In this document: piece after piece, positions 32,561 through 41,251 of the stretch | How positions within the stretch are numbered: the stretch's first letter is position 1 | How the letters are laid out: each line of letters begins with the position of its first letter | DNA from: an uncultured Eubacteriales bacterium | Lineage (GTDB): Bacteria > Bacillota > Clostridia > Oscillospirales > Oscillospiraceae | Direction of reading: 5' to 3' | Assembly (NCBI GenBank): GCA_900545495.1 | Contig: UQZJ01000013.1 | Span: 1-64,000 of the forward strand | Length of the DNA stretch: 64,000 nucleotides | Translations under genes and position numbers: made by a program | Notes under the pieces: generated by a model | Told to the model about the DNA's origin: nothing | Seen by the model: only the letters and a program-made list of their open reading frames with translations | Database searches by the model: none

Positions 32561-33325
32561 ATGAAAAAAGAAGACGCAAATCCCAAAATCGATCTGCTGT
32601 CGCTCCTGAAGGCCATGTGGAAGAGCCTGTGGCTGATCGTGGCGGCGACGGTGTTGTGCGGTGCTGCCGCATTCACGATCACGCGGTTCTGCATTACGCC
32701 GCTTTATAAGGCCAGCGTGATGATGTATGTAAACAACAGCTCTCTGTCCGTGGGCAGCACCAAGGTGAGCATCAGCTCCTCAGACCTGTCTGCTGCCCAG
32801 AGTTTGGTGGACACCTATCTGGTGATCCTGAATACCCGCACCACGCTGGACGAGGTGCGGGACAAAACCGGCGTCTCTTACACATACGAGGAATTGTCGG
32901 AGATGATCTCCGCTTCCGCCGTCAACTCCACGGAGGTCTTTAAGATCGAGGTCACCAGTCCCGACCCCAAGGAGGCGCGGGACATCGGCAACGTGATCGC
33001 ACAGGTGCTGCAAAAGCGCATTGCCGCCATCGTGGAGGGCAGCTCCGTCCGCGTGGTGGATAAGGCGGTGACACCGACGGAGAAGGCGTCCCCCAGCATT
33101 ACACGAAATACGGCGGTGGGTATGCTGCTGGGCCTCATCGCCAGCTGCGGCTATATCGCCGTGCGGACCATCCTCGATGACCGTATCCACGACGAGGACT
33201 GCCTGATGCAGATGTACGAGAGCATCCCGGTACTGGCGCTCGTTCCTGAGCTGACCACCACGGAGTCCGATGGCTATGGGTACTACCAGGCGTCGGACGG
33301 GAAGAGAAAAGGAGCGTCCGCATGA
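32561..33325 (+). CDS. Wzz/CpsC-type chain-length determinant, kinase activator
   Basis: A 254-residue membrane protein of the Wzz/CpsC family. Two membrane helices (about 20-45 and 190-210) flank an extracytoplasmic helical domain; the pattern DLLSLLKAMWKSLWLIVAA at the start and SPSITRNTAVGMLLGLIASC at the second helix is typical, with the conserved PxxP-like VTPTEKASPS before it. It sets polymer length and activates the CpsD kinase, whose gene overlaps it by 4 bases. ATG 32561 has AAAGGAT upstream. First gene of the plus-strand exopolysaccharide operon. Confidence 0.9.
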   Translation: MKKEDANPKIDLLSLLKAMWKSLWLIVAATVLCGAAAFTITRFCITPLYKASVMMYVNNSSLSVGSTKVSISSSDLSAAQSLVDTYLVILNTRTTLDEVRDKTGVSYTYEELSEMISASAVNSTEVFKIEVTSPDPKEARDIGNVIAQVLQKRIAAIVEGSSVRVVDKAVTPTEKASPSITRNTAVGMLLGLIASCGYIAVRTILDDRIHDEDCLMQMYESIPVLALVPELTTTESDGYGYYQASDGKRKGASA

Positions 33326-34098
33326 AATTTGTCGGTAAACGGGAAGCGCCCATGACGCTGTCCAAGCAGCGGAAGCTGCTGGGAAACCATTTGAATTTTG
33401 CGGCGGCGGAGGCCTATAAGCTGCTGCGGACGAACCTGATGTTCGCGCTGCCGAACAACAACGAGTGCCGCGTGATCGGCATCACCAGCGCACTGCGCGG
33501 TGAGGGAAAGAGCACCACCAGCGTGAACCTGGCCTACACCATCGCCCAGACCGGCGAGCGCGTGCTGATGATCGAGGCGGATATGCGCCTGCCCAACGTG
33601 GCGCAGCGTCTGGCACTGCGGCCCACACTGGGACTTTCCGACCTGCTGGCGGGGCTTTGCACCCGCGAGGAGGCCATACAGGAGAGCGGTATGCTGGACA
33701 ACCTGCGGATCATCGCGGCGGGCAGCATCCCTCCCAACCCTATGGAGCTGCTGGGCTCTGAGCAGATGACGCAGCAGCTGGCGGAGCTGAAGAAGGAGTT
33801 CGACTTCATCATCTTCGACCTGCCGCCTGTCAATGCTGTGGCGGACGGTTTGGTCATCTCCCGGCTGGTACAGGGCATGGTGGTGGTTGTTCGTCAGGAT
33901 TACGGTGACCGCAGTTCTCTGTCGGTGGCGGTACGGCGTCTGCAATATCTGAATGTGAAGATCCTGGGCTTTGTCATGACGTACAGCCACGCGGAAAAGA
34001 AGGCATACAAGTACCGTAAGTATGGCTACGGCTATGGCTATGGCTACTACGGCAAAAAAGGGAAGAGCAGTGCGGCCGACACCAACGACGATGATTGA
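33322..34098 (+). CDS. CpsD/CapB-type bacterial tyrosine kinase
   Basis: A 258-residue BY-kinase. Walker A GEGKSTTS (about 61), Walker A' LMIEADMRLPN, Walker B FIIFDLPPV, and a C-terminal Tyr cluster (YKYRKYGYGYGYGYYGKKG) that is the autophosphorylation tail. Works with the Wzz-like activator before it and is dephosphorylated by the CpsB-like enzyme after it, controlling polymer assembly. Both gene junctions overlap (4 and 8 bases). Confidence 0.94.
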   Translation: MKFVGKREAPMTLSKQRKLLGNHLNFAAAEAYKLLRTNLMFALPNNNECRVIGITSALRGEGKSTTSVNLAYTIAQTGERVLMIEADMRLPNVAQRLALRPTLGLSDLLAGLCTREEAIQESGMLDNLRIIAAGSIPPNPMELLGSEQMTQQLAELKKEFDFIIFDLPPVNAVADGLVISRLVQGMVVVVRQDYGDRSSLSVAVRRLQYLNVKILGFVMTYSHAEKKAYKYRKYGYGYGYGYYGKKGKSSAADTNDDD

Positions 34099-34789
34099 TT
34101 TCCACACACATATTCTGCCGGGCATAGACGACGGCAGCCGCAGCGCGGACGAGAGCATCCAAATGCTGCGCGCCATGCCGGAGGTCACCCACGTGGTGGC
34201 CACACCGCATTTCTATGCATGGGAGAACACGCCGGAGAGGTTCCTGCGGCGGCGTACCGCCGCATGGGAGCAGCTGCGGGAACGGCTGGACGACACGGCG
34301 CCCGACATACGGCTGGGCGCGGAGGTCTGCTATTTTGAGGGCATCTGCCGCAGTGATGAGCTGCACAGCCTCTGCATCGAGGGAACCAACGTGCTGCTTC
34401 TGGAGATGCCCTTTGAGAAGTGGAGCAGCCGGGCGCTCCATGACCTGCTGGAGCTGGGACACCGGGCGGAGCTGCGGGTGGTGCTGGCCCACGCCGAGCG
34501 CTACGAGAGCTTTTACCACAAGCGGGACTGGCAGCACGTTGCGGACAGCCCCATCATGATCCAGTGCAACGCCGCTTTCTTCCTGCGGCTGCGGACAAGG
34601 CGCGAGGCACTGCGGCTGGTGAAGGACGGACGCATCCACCTGCTGGGCTCGGATTGCCACGGCGCAGAGCACCGTGCGCCCAATCTGGACGAGGCGGCGC
34701 AGGTGATCCGGAAGAATCTGGGCGAAGATGCCCTGTGCGAGATAGACCGTCTGGCGCTGCGGCTGCTGGACGGCAAGGGAGCGGAGTGA
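34091..34789 (+). CDS. CpsB/YwqE-type PHP tyrosine phosphatase
   Basis: A 232-residue manganese-dependent PHP-domain phosphatase. Metal-binding motifs: MIDFHTHILPGIDDG at the N-terminus, ATPHFY, the AHAERY segment near residue 140 and GSDCHG near the C-terminus. Removes phosphate from the CpsD kinase. Start ATG 34091 overlaps cpsD by 8 bases; the longer frame lies inside cpsD. Completes the CpsBCD set. Confidence 0.92.
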   Translation: MIDFHTHILPGIDDGSRSADESIQMLRAMPEVTHVVATPHFYAWENTPERFLRRRTAAWEQLRERLDDTAPDIRLGAEVCYFEGICRSDELHSLCIEGTNVLLLEMPFEKWSSRALHDLLELGHRAELRVVLAHAERYESFYHKRDWQHVADSPIMIQCNAAFFLRLRTRREALRLVKDGRIHLLGSDCHGAEHRAPNLDEAAQVIRKNLGEDALCEIDRLALRLLDGKGAE

Positions 34790-34791
34790 CC

Positions 34792-35544
34792 GTGAAAAAA
34801 TATATGCTGATCATCGGCGGCTTTGCCATTGTCGCCGCCATATACCTGCTGCTGACCTTCCGTCCATGGCACAAGGAGCCGCCCAAGCCCGTGCTGCCGG
34901 ATGTAAGCGAGCCGATACAGGAGGTGGAGCCGGAAAAATATGTCAGCCCCATTGACTTCACGGCACTGCAGGAGAAGAACCCGGATATCTTCGGCTGGCT
35001 GGATATCCCCGGTACGGATACCAGCTATCCGCTGCTCCAGTCGCAGGAGGATGACAATTTCTATATGCGGCACGATGCCTACGGGAACTATGACAGCGCA
35101 GGGTCGCTGTTCTGCGAGCATCGGTACAACAGGAACGACATGACCGACCCTGCAACGGTGATCTACGGTCACCGCCAGAACGACGGCTCCATGTTTGGCG
35201 CGCTGCAGCAGACCTTCTCCAATCCAGAGAGCTTTGCATCGCACAGGACCATCGTGGTATACCTGCCGGATCGTGAGCTGCACTATCAGGTGCGGGCGGC
35301 GCTGCCCTATGACAACCGCCACATCCTGTACCAGTATGATTTTCACGATACCCAGTCGTACAGCAATTTCCTGTACAGCATCTACAATGCACGGGCACTG
35401 GGGATCAACTATGCGGACGAGACCATCGAGACAGACGACACACTGCTGATCCTGTCCACCTGCCTGAAGGGGAACCGCAAAAACCGTTTTCTCGTGGTGG
35501 CCGTCTTGGAGCAAACCGTTCCGGAGACGAGCACTGCCGAATAA
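34792..35544 (+). CDS. srtB: Class B sortase
   Basis: A 250-residue membrane-anchored transpeptidase. One N-terminal helix (about 4-22), then the sortase barrel: INPDIFGWLDIPGTD-like segment (KNPDIFGWLDIPGTDTSYPL), YGHRQNDGSMFGAL with the catalytic His, and LLILSTCLKGNRKNRFLVV with Cys and the conserved Arg. The TLSTC-box and the long insertion between are class B features. Start is GTG 34792 with GGAG five bases upstream. It is inside the exopolysaccharide operon and directly precedes a small protein with its own sorting signal, a likely dedicated substrate. Gene symbol is by class. Confidence 0.9.
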   Translation: MKKYMLIIGGFAIVAAIYLLLTFRPWHKEPPKPVLPDVSEPIQEVEPEKYVSPIDFTALQEKNPDIFGWLDIPGTDTSYPLLQSQEDDNFYMRHDAYGNYDSAGSLFCEHRYNRNDMTDPATVIYGHRQNDGSMFGALQQTFSNPESFASHRTIVVYLPDRELHYQVRAALPYDNRHILYQYDFHDTQSYSNFLYSIYNARALGINYADETIETDDTLLILSTCLKGNRKNRFLVVAVLEQTVPETSTAE

Positions 35545-35577
35545 TAAAAAACTATTATATTTTAGGAGGATGTAAGT

Positions 35578-35841
35578 ATGAAAAAGATCATGAGTTTGCT
35601 GCTGGCGCTGCTGCTGGCTGCCGCGCTGACCGTCTCCGCCTTTGCACAGGGCTTTACCAACAGCGCCGGTCAGGAGGGTGAGGATCCCGTGATTCCTAAC
35701 CCCGGTAGCACCATCCCCGGCGGTACGGTACCCACCTCCCCTCAGACGGGTGAGGCAGACGCAGTGTGGGTCATCGCTGGCATCGCCGGTCTGGCGGCAG
35801 GCACCTGCATCGTGGTGAAGAAGCGCTCCACAGCCTGCTGA
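35578..35841 (+). CDS. Tiny secreted protein with sortase sorting signal
   Basis: An 87-residue protein. Signal peptide MKKIMSLLLALLLAAALTVSAFAQG (to about 24), a short Pro/Gly-rich stretch, then SPQTGE, a hydrophobic segment and KKRSTAC. The mature wall-linked part would be only some 30 residues. It follows the class B sortase by 33 bases with AGGAGG eight bases before the ATG. Likely sortase substrate; may act as an anchor or primer for another surface molecule. No homologue recognised. Confidence 0.82.
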   Translation: MKKIMSLLLALLLAAALTVSAFAQGFTNSAGQEGEDPVIPNPGSTIPGGTVPTSPQTGEADAVWVIAGIAGLAAGTCIVVKKRSTAC

Positions 35842-35846
35842 GCGCG

Positions 35847-36872
35847 GTGGACAGAAACAAAAGGAAGAAGTCGTTGCTGCGTGCGGCGGCCGTGTTATGC
35901 GTGGCCGCCGCGGCGACAGCGGCGCTGCTCTATGTCGGGAAATGGGAGAAAATGGGAAATTCTGCGGACGTACCGGATGAGGCGGACGACGATCGGCCGG
36001 AGTATTACTACAACGGTGCGTGGTATACGCAGAACACGGAGCTGGAGACGCTGCTGATCGCGGGTATCGATAAATACAGCGATCAGCTGGCGGAGACGCT
36101 GGATCTGGGCAAGGAGCTGGGCACCAACATCAATACACAGCAGTCCGACTTCCTGATGCTGCTGGTTCTGGACAGAGAGCGGAATGTCTGCAAGGTGCTG
36201 CCGCTGAACCGCGACACCATGACCCAGATCAATGCAATGGGTATGGCGGGCGAGTCTATCGGCTCATTCACCGGACAGCTGGCGCTGGCGCACACCTACG
36301 GCAGCGGCGGCGTGGACAGCGGCTACAACACCGTACAGGCTGTCTCCGATCTGCTGTACGGCGTGGAGATCGACCACTTCGTCACCCTGACGATGGATGC
36401 GGTGGCGGTGCTGAACGATCTGGTGGGCGGCGTGACGGTGCTGGTGGAGGATGACTTCTCCGAGGTCACGGACCGGCTGCCGCAGGGGCAGGAGGTACAT
36501 CTGACGGGCGATCTGGCCCTGACCTTTGTGCGTACCCGCCGCTGGGTGGCGGATCAGACGAACCTCAACCGTATGGCGCGGCAGAAAATCTATCTGGAGG
36601 CGCTGTACGAAAAAATGAAGGCGGAGCCGGCAGAAGCATTTTCGGCCAAGGCGCTGCTGGAGCTGTCGCCCTATCTGGTCAGCGACTGCTCGGCAACGAC
36701 GCTGGCGCAGCTGTATCAGGAGGTATTGGACAGTCAACTGACGGTGCTGGATACACCGGAGGGTGAGGTCGTCCGAGGAGAGAAATTCATGGAGTTCTAT
36801 CCGGACGAGCAGAAGCTGCAGCGCTTGACGCTGGATCTGCTCTTTACACCGGTCGAAACGACCGCCGACTGA
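35847..36872 (+). CDS. LytR-CpsA-Psr family ligase
   Basis: A 341-residue LCP protein that transfers undecaprenyl-linked polymer to peptidoglycan. One membrane helix (about 10-28), then the LCP domain: LLIAGIDK, SDFLMLLVLDRERNVCKVLPLNRDTMTQI, VEIDHFVTLTMDAVAVLNDLVGGV and ALTFVRTRR with the phosphate-binding Args. Start is uncertain; GTG 35847 (VDRNKRKK) is the first in-frame start after the previous stop and gives a proper charged N-terminus. Position inside the EPS operon suggests anchoring of the polysaccharide. Confidence 0.87.
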   Translation: MDRNKRKKSLLRAAAVLCVAAAATAALLYVGKWEKMGNSADVPDEADDDRPEYYYNGAWYTQNTELETLLIAGIDKYSDQLAETLDLGKELGTNINTQQSDFLMLLVLDRERNVCKVLPLNRDTMTQINAMGMAGESIGSFTGQLALAHTYGSGGVDSGYNTVQAVSDLLYGVEIDHFVTLTMDAVAVLNDLVGGVTVLVEDDFSEVTDRLPQGQEVHLTGDLALTFVRTRRWVADQTNLNRMARQKIYLEALYEKMKAEPAEAFSAKALLELSPYLVSDCSATTLAQLYQEVLDSQLTVLDTPEGEVVRGEKFMEFYPDEQKLQRLTLDLLFTPVETTAD

Positions 36873-36904
36873 GTGCTCGGCGGGAAAAAGGGGGGAAACT
36901 GGGA

Positions 36905-37579
36905 ATGGAGACAGCCATATTGAGGGCAAAAAAAGTTGACCCCAGTGACAGGATCGGGAAAGAAACTGCGTGCAGCCCTTGCTCGACCATGTATAGGAAA
37001 AAGTTGGCTTACCGAGCGGTAAAGCGCCTATTTGATATCACCATTGCCGCAATGGGGTTATTAGTGCTGGGAATTCCGATGGCACTGGTCGCATTACTGA
37101 TTCGGTTGGACTCGCGTGGCCCGGCAATTTTTAAGCAGGAGCGCATGGGGAGGGATGAGAAACCTTTCGTGATGTACAAGTTCAGGACGATGCAGATGTG
37201 TGCGCCTGATAATGTAGCGACAAATGAATTTATCAACGCGAATGCATACATAACAAGGTTTGGAAGATTTCTCAGGAACACAAGTCTTGATGAACTGCCG
37301 CAGCTTTTCAATGTTTTGCGGGATGATATGTCGTTAGTGGGTTTCAGACCAGTATGCCTCACCGAGAGGATGCTTAATCAGTATCGAAAAGATCTGGGTG
37401 TATTTACCGTGAAACCGGGAATGACGGGGCTGGCACAGGTGTCTGGGCGAGACGACATAAATGCGGAAACAAAAGCGGCCATGGATGCCGAATATGCACA
37501 AAGGCAGTCAGTGTGGCTGGATATTTGGTGTCTCTATAAGACGTTGGGAACCGTGCTTTCACAGAAAGGGGTAAGATGA
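36905..37579 (+). CDS. Undecaprenyl-phosphate sugar-1-phosphate transferase
   Basis: A 224-residue initiating transferase (WcaJ/EpsL/RfbP family, C-terminal catalytic half only). One membrane helix (about 38-62), then the polyprenyl-phosphate-binding core: RLDSRGPAIFKQERMGRDEKPFVMYKFRTM, SLDELPQLFNVLRDDMSLVGFRPV and the terminal GLAQVSGRDD. Loads the first sugar phosphate onto the lipid carrier. The gene is less GC-rich than the operon before it, as is usual for the variable part of such loci. It overlaps the next glycosyltransferase by 4 bases. Confidence 0.92.
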   Translation: METAILRAKKVDPSDRIGKETACSPCSTMYRKKLAYRAVKRLFDITIAAMGLLVLGIPMALVALLIRLDSRGPAIFKQERMGRDEKPFVMYKFRTMQMCAPDNVATNEFINANAYITRFGRFLRNTSLDELPQLFNVLRDDMSLVGFRPVCLTERMLNQYRKDLGVFTVKPGMTGLAQVSGRDDINAETKAAMDAEYAQRQSVWLDIWCLYKTLGTVLSQKGVR

Positions 37580-38340
37580 GCGATAACCGGGAAAGGCCTG
37601 TCATTTCTGTAGTCATGCCGGCTTACAACGCAGCGCATTATATTGAACAGGCGATCCGCTCGGTACAGGCGCAGACGATGGAAAACTGGGAGTTGATCGT
37701 GGTTGATGATTGCTCCACAGATAATACCATACAGCTTGTTCAAAAGATTGCGGTGGAGGATGATCGGATTCATCTGCTATTGAATGATGTGAATCAAGGC
37801 GCGGCCGCCAGCCGGAATCGTGCATTGGATGCCTGTTGCGGGCAGTACGTCGCTTTTCTGGACTCGGATGATATGTGGAGGCCGGAAAAAATAGCTGAAC
37901 AAATGAAGAAAGCCTGTACAGCCCACGCTGATATTGTGTACACATCGTATGCGCTGCTTGACGAATGCGGCAAAAAGCACTACCATGATTTCATTGTGGA
38001 GGAGCAAACTTCCTTCCGCAAAATGCTTGCTCGCAATGAGATAGGCTGCTTGACTGTACTCATAAGACGTGAGATTTTGCAGCAGCACCTTTTTCCGGAG
38101 GATATATACCAAGAGGACTATGCGCTCTGGCTGACATTACTCAAGGAAGGGTATAGGGCGGTAGGCGTGACGGAGGTGCTGGCAGATTACCGAGTGCGTG
38201 TGGGCTCGCGGTCATTTAACAAGCTGAAAAACGCCAAAAACCGCTGGAGGGTCTACCGCGATTACCTGAGGCTGCCCCTCATCCCCAGCATGAAGGCGAT
38301 GGCGTGCTACACATTCAATGGATTGAAGAAATACCGATGA
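37576..38340 (+). CDS. Family-2 glycosyltransferase
   Basis: A 254-residue cytoplasmic GT-A transferase: VSVVMPAYNAAHYIEQAIRSV-type N-terminus (SVVMPAYNAA), VVDDCSTDNT, GAAASRNRAL, FLDSDDMW with the DXD, and a QEDYALWLT acceptor motif. Adds one sugar to the lipid-linked repeat. Overlaps both neighbours by 4 bases (ATGA type), AT-richer than the flanks. Confidence 0.92.
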   Translation: MSDNRERPVISVVMPAYNAAHYIEQAIRSVQAQTMENWELIVVDDCSTDNTIQLVQKIAVEDDRIHLLLNDVNQGAAASRNRALDACCGQYVAFLDSDDMWRPEKIAEQMKKACTAHADIVYTSYALLDECGKKHYHDFIVEEQTSFRKMLARNEIGCLTVLIRREILQQHLFPEDIYQEDYALWLTLLKEGYRAVGVTEVLADYRVRVGSRSFNKLKNAKNRWRVYRDYLRLPLIPSMKAMACYTFNGLKKYR

Positions 38341-39209
38341 TGCCCAAAACGGAGACGAGCGCACTGCGCGCACACCAGTTGGCCCTGCTGCAAATGCTGC
38401 ACGAGATCGACCGCGTGTGCAAAAAACACCATATTACATATACGCTGTTTGCCGGTACGGCGCTGGGTGCCGTGCGGCATGGCGGATTCATCCCGTGGGA
38501 TGACGATCTGGACGTGATCATGCTGCGGCCGGACTACGAGCGCTTTCTGGCGCTGGCGCCCGCCGAGTTGGATGGCACGGTCTACTACCTGCAGCGGGAG
38601 TTTTCGGAGCATTGGCCCATGTTTTTCTCAAAGCTCCGGAAAAACGGTACCGCCTGCATCGAGCGCTATATCCCTCGCGACCCGCTGGCGCATCAGGGCA
38701 TATACATCGACATATTCCCCTGCGACGCGCTCTCGGACGCCCCGGCCAAGCGGAAGCGCCAGTTCTGGGCGTCCAAGATGGTGATCGCACGGGGACTCGA
38801 CCGGCGCGGCTACCGGACAGACAGCCTGCAAAAGAAGCTGGCGATGCAGGTCAGCCGCTGTCTGCCGACAAAGGCGCTGTGGGCCTACGCCGTGAACCGG
38901 GAGGACACCGACTCGCAGATGGTACACTCCTTCTTCGGCGCCTCATCCCGCTACGAAAAAAGCATCTATCCCCGCAGTTGGTTCACGGAAACGGTACAGC
39001 TCCCCTTCGAGGACGGGGAATTTCCCGTATCCGCCCACTACGATGCGCTGCTCACCACGCTGTACGGCGACTACATGACGCCGCCGCCGGTGGAGGAGCG
39101 CGGGCAGAAGGTTCACGCGGAGCTCGTGGATCTGGAACGTTCCTACACGGAGTATGCAGGCGTGCAGAAGCAAATGCACTTCAAGGAATACACGCGCAGC
39201 ATCCGTTGA
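38337..39209 (+). CDS. LicD-family phosphotransferase
   Basis: A 290-residue LicD/fukutin-type protein. Family motif: ITYTLFAGTALGAVRHGGFIPWDDDLDVIMLRPDY (residues about 35-68, in two pieces), GIYIDIFPCD, and the terminal DYMTPPP. Members transfer phosphocholine or sugar-phosphate onto polysaccharide, at the cytoplasmic side. Choline-binding-like repeats in the proteins downstream fit phosphorylcholine decoration, but this is a weak link. Start ATG 38337 overlaps the upstream stop. Confidence 0.88.
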   Translation: MMPKTETSALRAHQLALLQMLHEIDRVCKKHHITYTLFAGTALGAVRHGGFIPWDDDLDVIMLRPDYERFLALAPAELDGTVYYLQREFSEHWPMFFSKLRKNGTACIERYIPRDPLAHQGIYIDIFPCDALSDAPAKRKRQFWASKMVIARGLDRRGYRTDSLQKKLAMQVSRCLPTKALWAYAVNREDTDSQMVHSFFGASSRYEKSIYPRSWFTETVQLPFEDGEFPVSAHYDALLTTLYGDYMTPPPVEERGQKVHAELVDLERSYTEYAGVQKQMHFKEYTRSIR

Positions 39210-39263
39210 CGGATAAAAAACCGGCAAAATTGTCAATGCTTTGCAAAAAAGGAGAAGGGGAAA

Positions 39264-39797
39264 ATGAGCAAGTTGAGAAAATGGACGAGCTTTGTTCTGT
39301 GCATACTGCTGGTCGGCGCGCTGCTGGTCGGCTGCGGCGACGACACAAAGCAGAACGACCAGCCCAACAAGCCGGGTACGACGCAGGGTACGGAGGATCC
39401 CTCCGGCCAGCAGAATACACCGGCTGATCCCGCGAAAAAGCTGGAGCTCGAGACGCCGGTCGGTACGCTGACCTTCCCGGAGGAATGGGCGGGCGACGTG
39501 CAGACGAAGGACACCTCCGCGGACGGCACCTATGCCATGAGCTTCTATGGCACGGTCAACGGAGCGGATGTGCTGCTGTTCGAGATCGCCATCGGCGCGG
39601 CGGAGGGCGGCTATCAGCTGGGCAGCGCGCCGGACGCGGACGGCAATATGCAGTCGGTCTGGCTGAACATCAGCGAGATCAAGGCGGAGCCGGAGTGGTC
39701 CGAGGCGGACACGGCCCGCATCAACACCCTGCAGGAGTGCGTGAATGATTTGATCTATCAACTCCAGCAGGTGGACGGCTTCCAGCCGGCGAACTGA
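39264..39797 (+). CDS. Putative lipoprotein
   Basis: A 177-residue lipoprotein: signal peptide with lipobox LLVGC (Cys about 25), a Thr/Pro/Gln linker, then about 120 residues of beta/alpha domain beginning LELETPVGTLTFPEEW. No family recognised. AAAGGAG site. A leftover acetyltransferase tail begins at its stop codon, and an Lgt-like gene follows, which is notable because Lgt lipidates lipoproteins. Confidence 0.78.
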   Translation: MSKLRKWTSFVLCILLVGALLVGCGDDTKQNDQPNKPGTTQGTEDPSGQQNTPADPAKKLELETPVGTLTFPEEWAGDVQTKDTSADGTYAMSFYGTVNGADVLLFEIAIGAAEGGYQLGSAPDADGNMQSVWLNISEIKAEPEWSEADTARINTLQECVNDLIYQLQQVDGFQPAN

Positions 39798-39871
39798 CCA
39801 AGGACATTCCGGCGTATACCATTGCCGCCGGCGTACCCGCCCGGGTACTGCGGACGCGGCAGAACACATGA
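39797..39871 (+). pseudogene. 3' remnant of a hexapeptide acetyltransferase gene
   Basis: Frame reading TKDIPAYTIAAGVPARVLR then TRQNT-stop. This is the standard C-terminal end of left-handed beta-helix sugar acetyltransferases (DIPAYTIAAGVPARV). Only 25 codons remain, starting at the lipoprotein stop, so the rest was deleted or replaced. Confidence 0.8.
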
Positions 39872-39899
39872 GACAAGTGCAGGAAAGCGGGTGATCGTG

Positions 39900-40574
39900 A
39901 TGAACGATAAAATAACGCTGCTGGCGGTGCTCACCGTCGGCACGGCATTCACCTTCCTCTGGCTGATGCTCTGCAAGGAGCGTCTTCGTATCAAATGGTA
40001 CGCCGCACTGCCCATCGCGGTGCTGCACACGATCTGCGGCGTGCTGTGCGTGAAGGTCTTTGCCGTTGTTGAGGTGGGGTTCGACATGAGCAAGGCGGGG
40101 AGTATGAGCCTGTTCGGCGGCATATTTATCCTCCCCCTGTTCTACTACCTGGGCGCGAAGCTGACCAGGCGAAAACCGGCGGAGGTATTCGACGTATTCA
40201 CCATCTGCATGATCTTCACACTGATGTGCGCCCGCTTCAACTGCATTCTCAGCGGCTGCTGCGCGGGCAAGGTCATACCGGGTGTGTCCATCCGCTGGCC
40301 CACCCGTGAGCTGGAGATCCTGTTTTATATCGTCCTGCTGTTCTGGCTGGGCAGACCCGTCCGCCAGAGCAAGCGCGTGGGGATGATCTACCCCCTGTAC
40401 ATGATCGCGTATGGCGCGTTCCGCTTCCTGACCGAGTGGCTGCGAACCTACGAGACAACGGCGCTGCTGCACCGCGGCCATGTCTGGGCGCTTATTACTC
40501 TGGCACTGGGCTTGAGTATTTACTATACACAACGAGAGAAAATCCAAAAAAGAGGAGGAAAACAAAGAAGATGA
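39900..40574 (+). CDS. Lgt-like membrane protein (prolipoprotein diacylglyceryl transferase family)
   Basis: A 224-residue integral membrane protein with about six helices. It has the short-form Lgt pattern: MCARFNCILSGCCAGK (Cys-rich box) and GMIYPLYMIAYGAFRFLTEWLR at the C-terminal side, but lacks the full HGG/PE motifs of housekeeping Lgt, so it is probably a paralogue with altered use. Start ATG 39900; the longer frame is the acetyltransferase remnant. Its stop overlaps the next start (ATGA). The neighbouring lipoprotein is a natural substrate guess. Confidence 0.75.
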   Translation: MNDKITLLAVLTVGTAFTFLWLMLCKERLRIKWYAALPIAVLHTICGVLCVKVFAVVEVGFDMSKAGSMSLFGGIFILPLFYYLGAKLTRRKPAEVFDVFTICMIFTLMCARFNCILSGCCAGKVIPGVSIRWPTRELEILFYIVLLFWLGRPVRQSKRVGMIYPLYMIAYGAFRFLTEWLRTYETTALLHRGHVWALITLALGLSIYYTQREKIQKRGGKQRR

Positions 40575-41251
40575 AGCAAGTTTTCAAACGTTTCCTGTCG
40601 TTGGCGCTTGCCATGCTGATGGTGCTGACACTGCTGCCCGCCATGACCACCACGGCGTGGGCGGGGACCAGCGGCACCGTGACCGGCCTCGCCGACGAAA
40701 GCATTGGACTGAGTTTTGATGGCACTGCGGACAACGCGTGGTCCGCCAGCAGCACGCAGATCATCGGTAAGGCTCGGTCTACGTCTGGGTCAGGCTGCGG
40801 CGGTGGCAGTAACTATAGTTCTACGCTGACCATCACCAACAACAAGGCCACAGAGGCGACGCTGTCCTTTGACTATGCCGTCGAGGTAAGCGAAGGTACG
40901 ATTCTGGTGAACTACACCGAGATCACCACAGCCGGCAGCTTCAATCAGGAGCTTGAAGCCGGCGGCACCGTTGAGGTGGAGATCACTTCCGGCAGCACCA
41001 GCGCCGACACCCAGATCACCATGAGCAACGTGAAGCTGGTGGCCGACGTGAGTGCCACCGTGACCTTCCAGCCCGCCGAGAACGGCTCCTATACCGTGGA
41101 CGGCAAGACCATCACCGAGGCCTACACCAACACGCAAAGCTCCATGGCCGCCTATAAGGTAGTGGCGACCCCGGCGGAGGGCTACCGCTTCAAGGGCTGT
41201 ACGATGTGGCCAGCGGAAAGTGCATCAGCACCGATGCCAAGACCGCTCTGA
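40571..41251 (+). pseudogene. N-terminal part of giant surface protein, before frameshift
   Basis: A 226-residue frame: signal peptide MKQVFKRFLSLALAMLMVLTLLPA (to TAWAG, about 35), an N-terminal Ig-like region rich in Thr/Ser, and the start of an InlB-type repeat ending AEGYRFKGC. The repeat continues in the next frame from base 41200 (YDVASGKC...); the expected Trp codon TGG is reduced to TG at 41198-41199. The gene is thus split by a one-base loss. ATG at 40571 overlaps the Lgt-like stop. With the deletion repaired the product would be 1876 residues. Confidence 0.8.
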
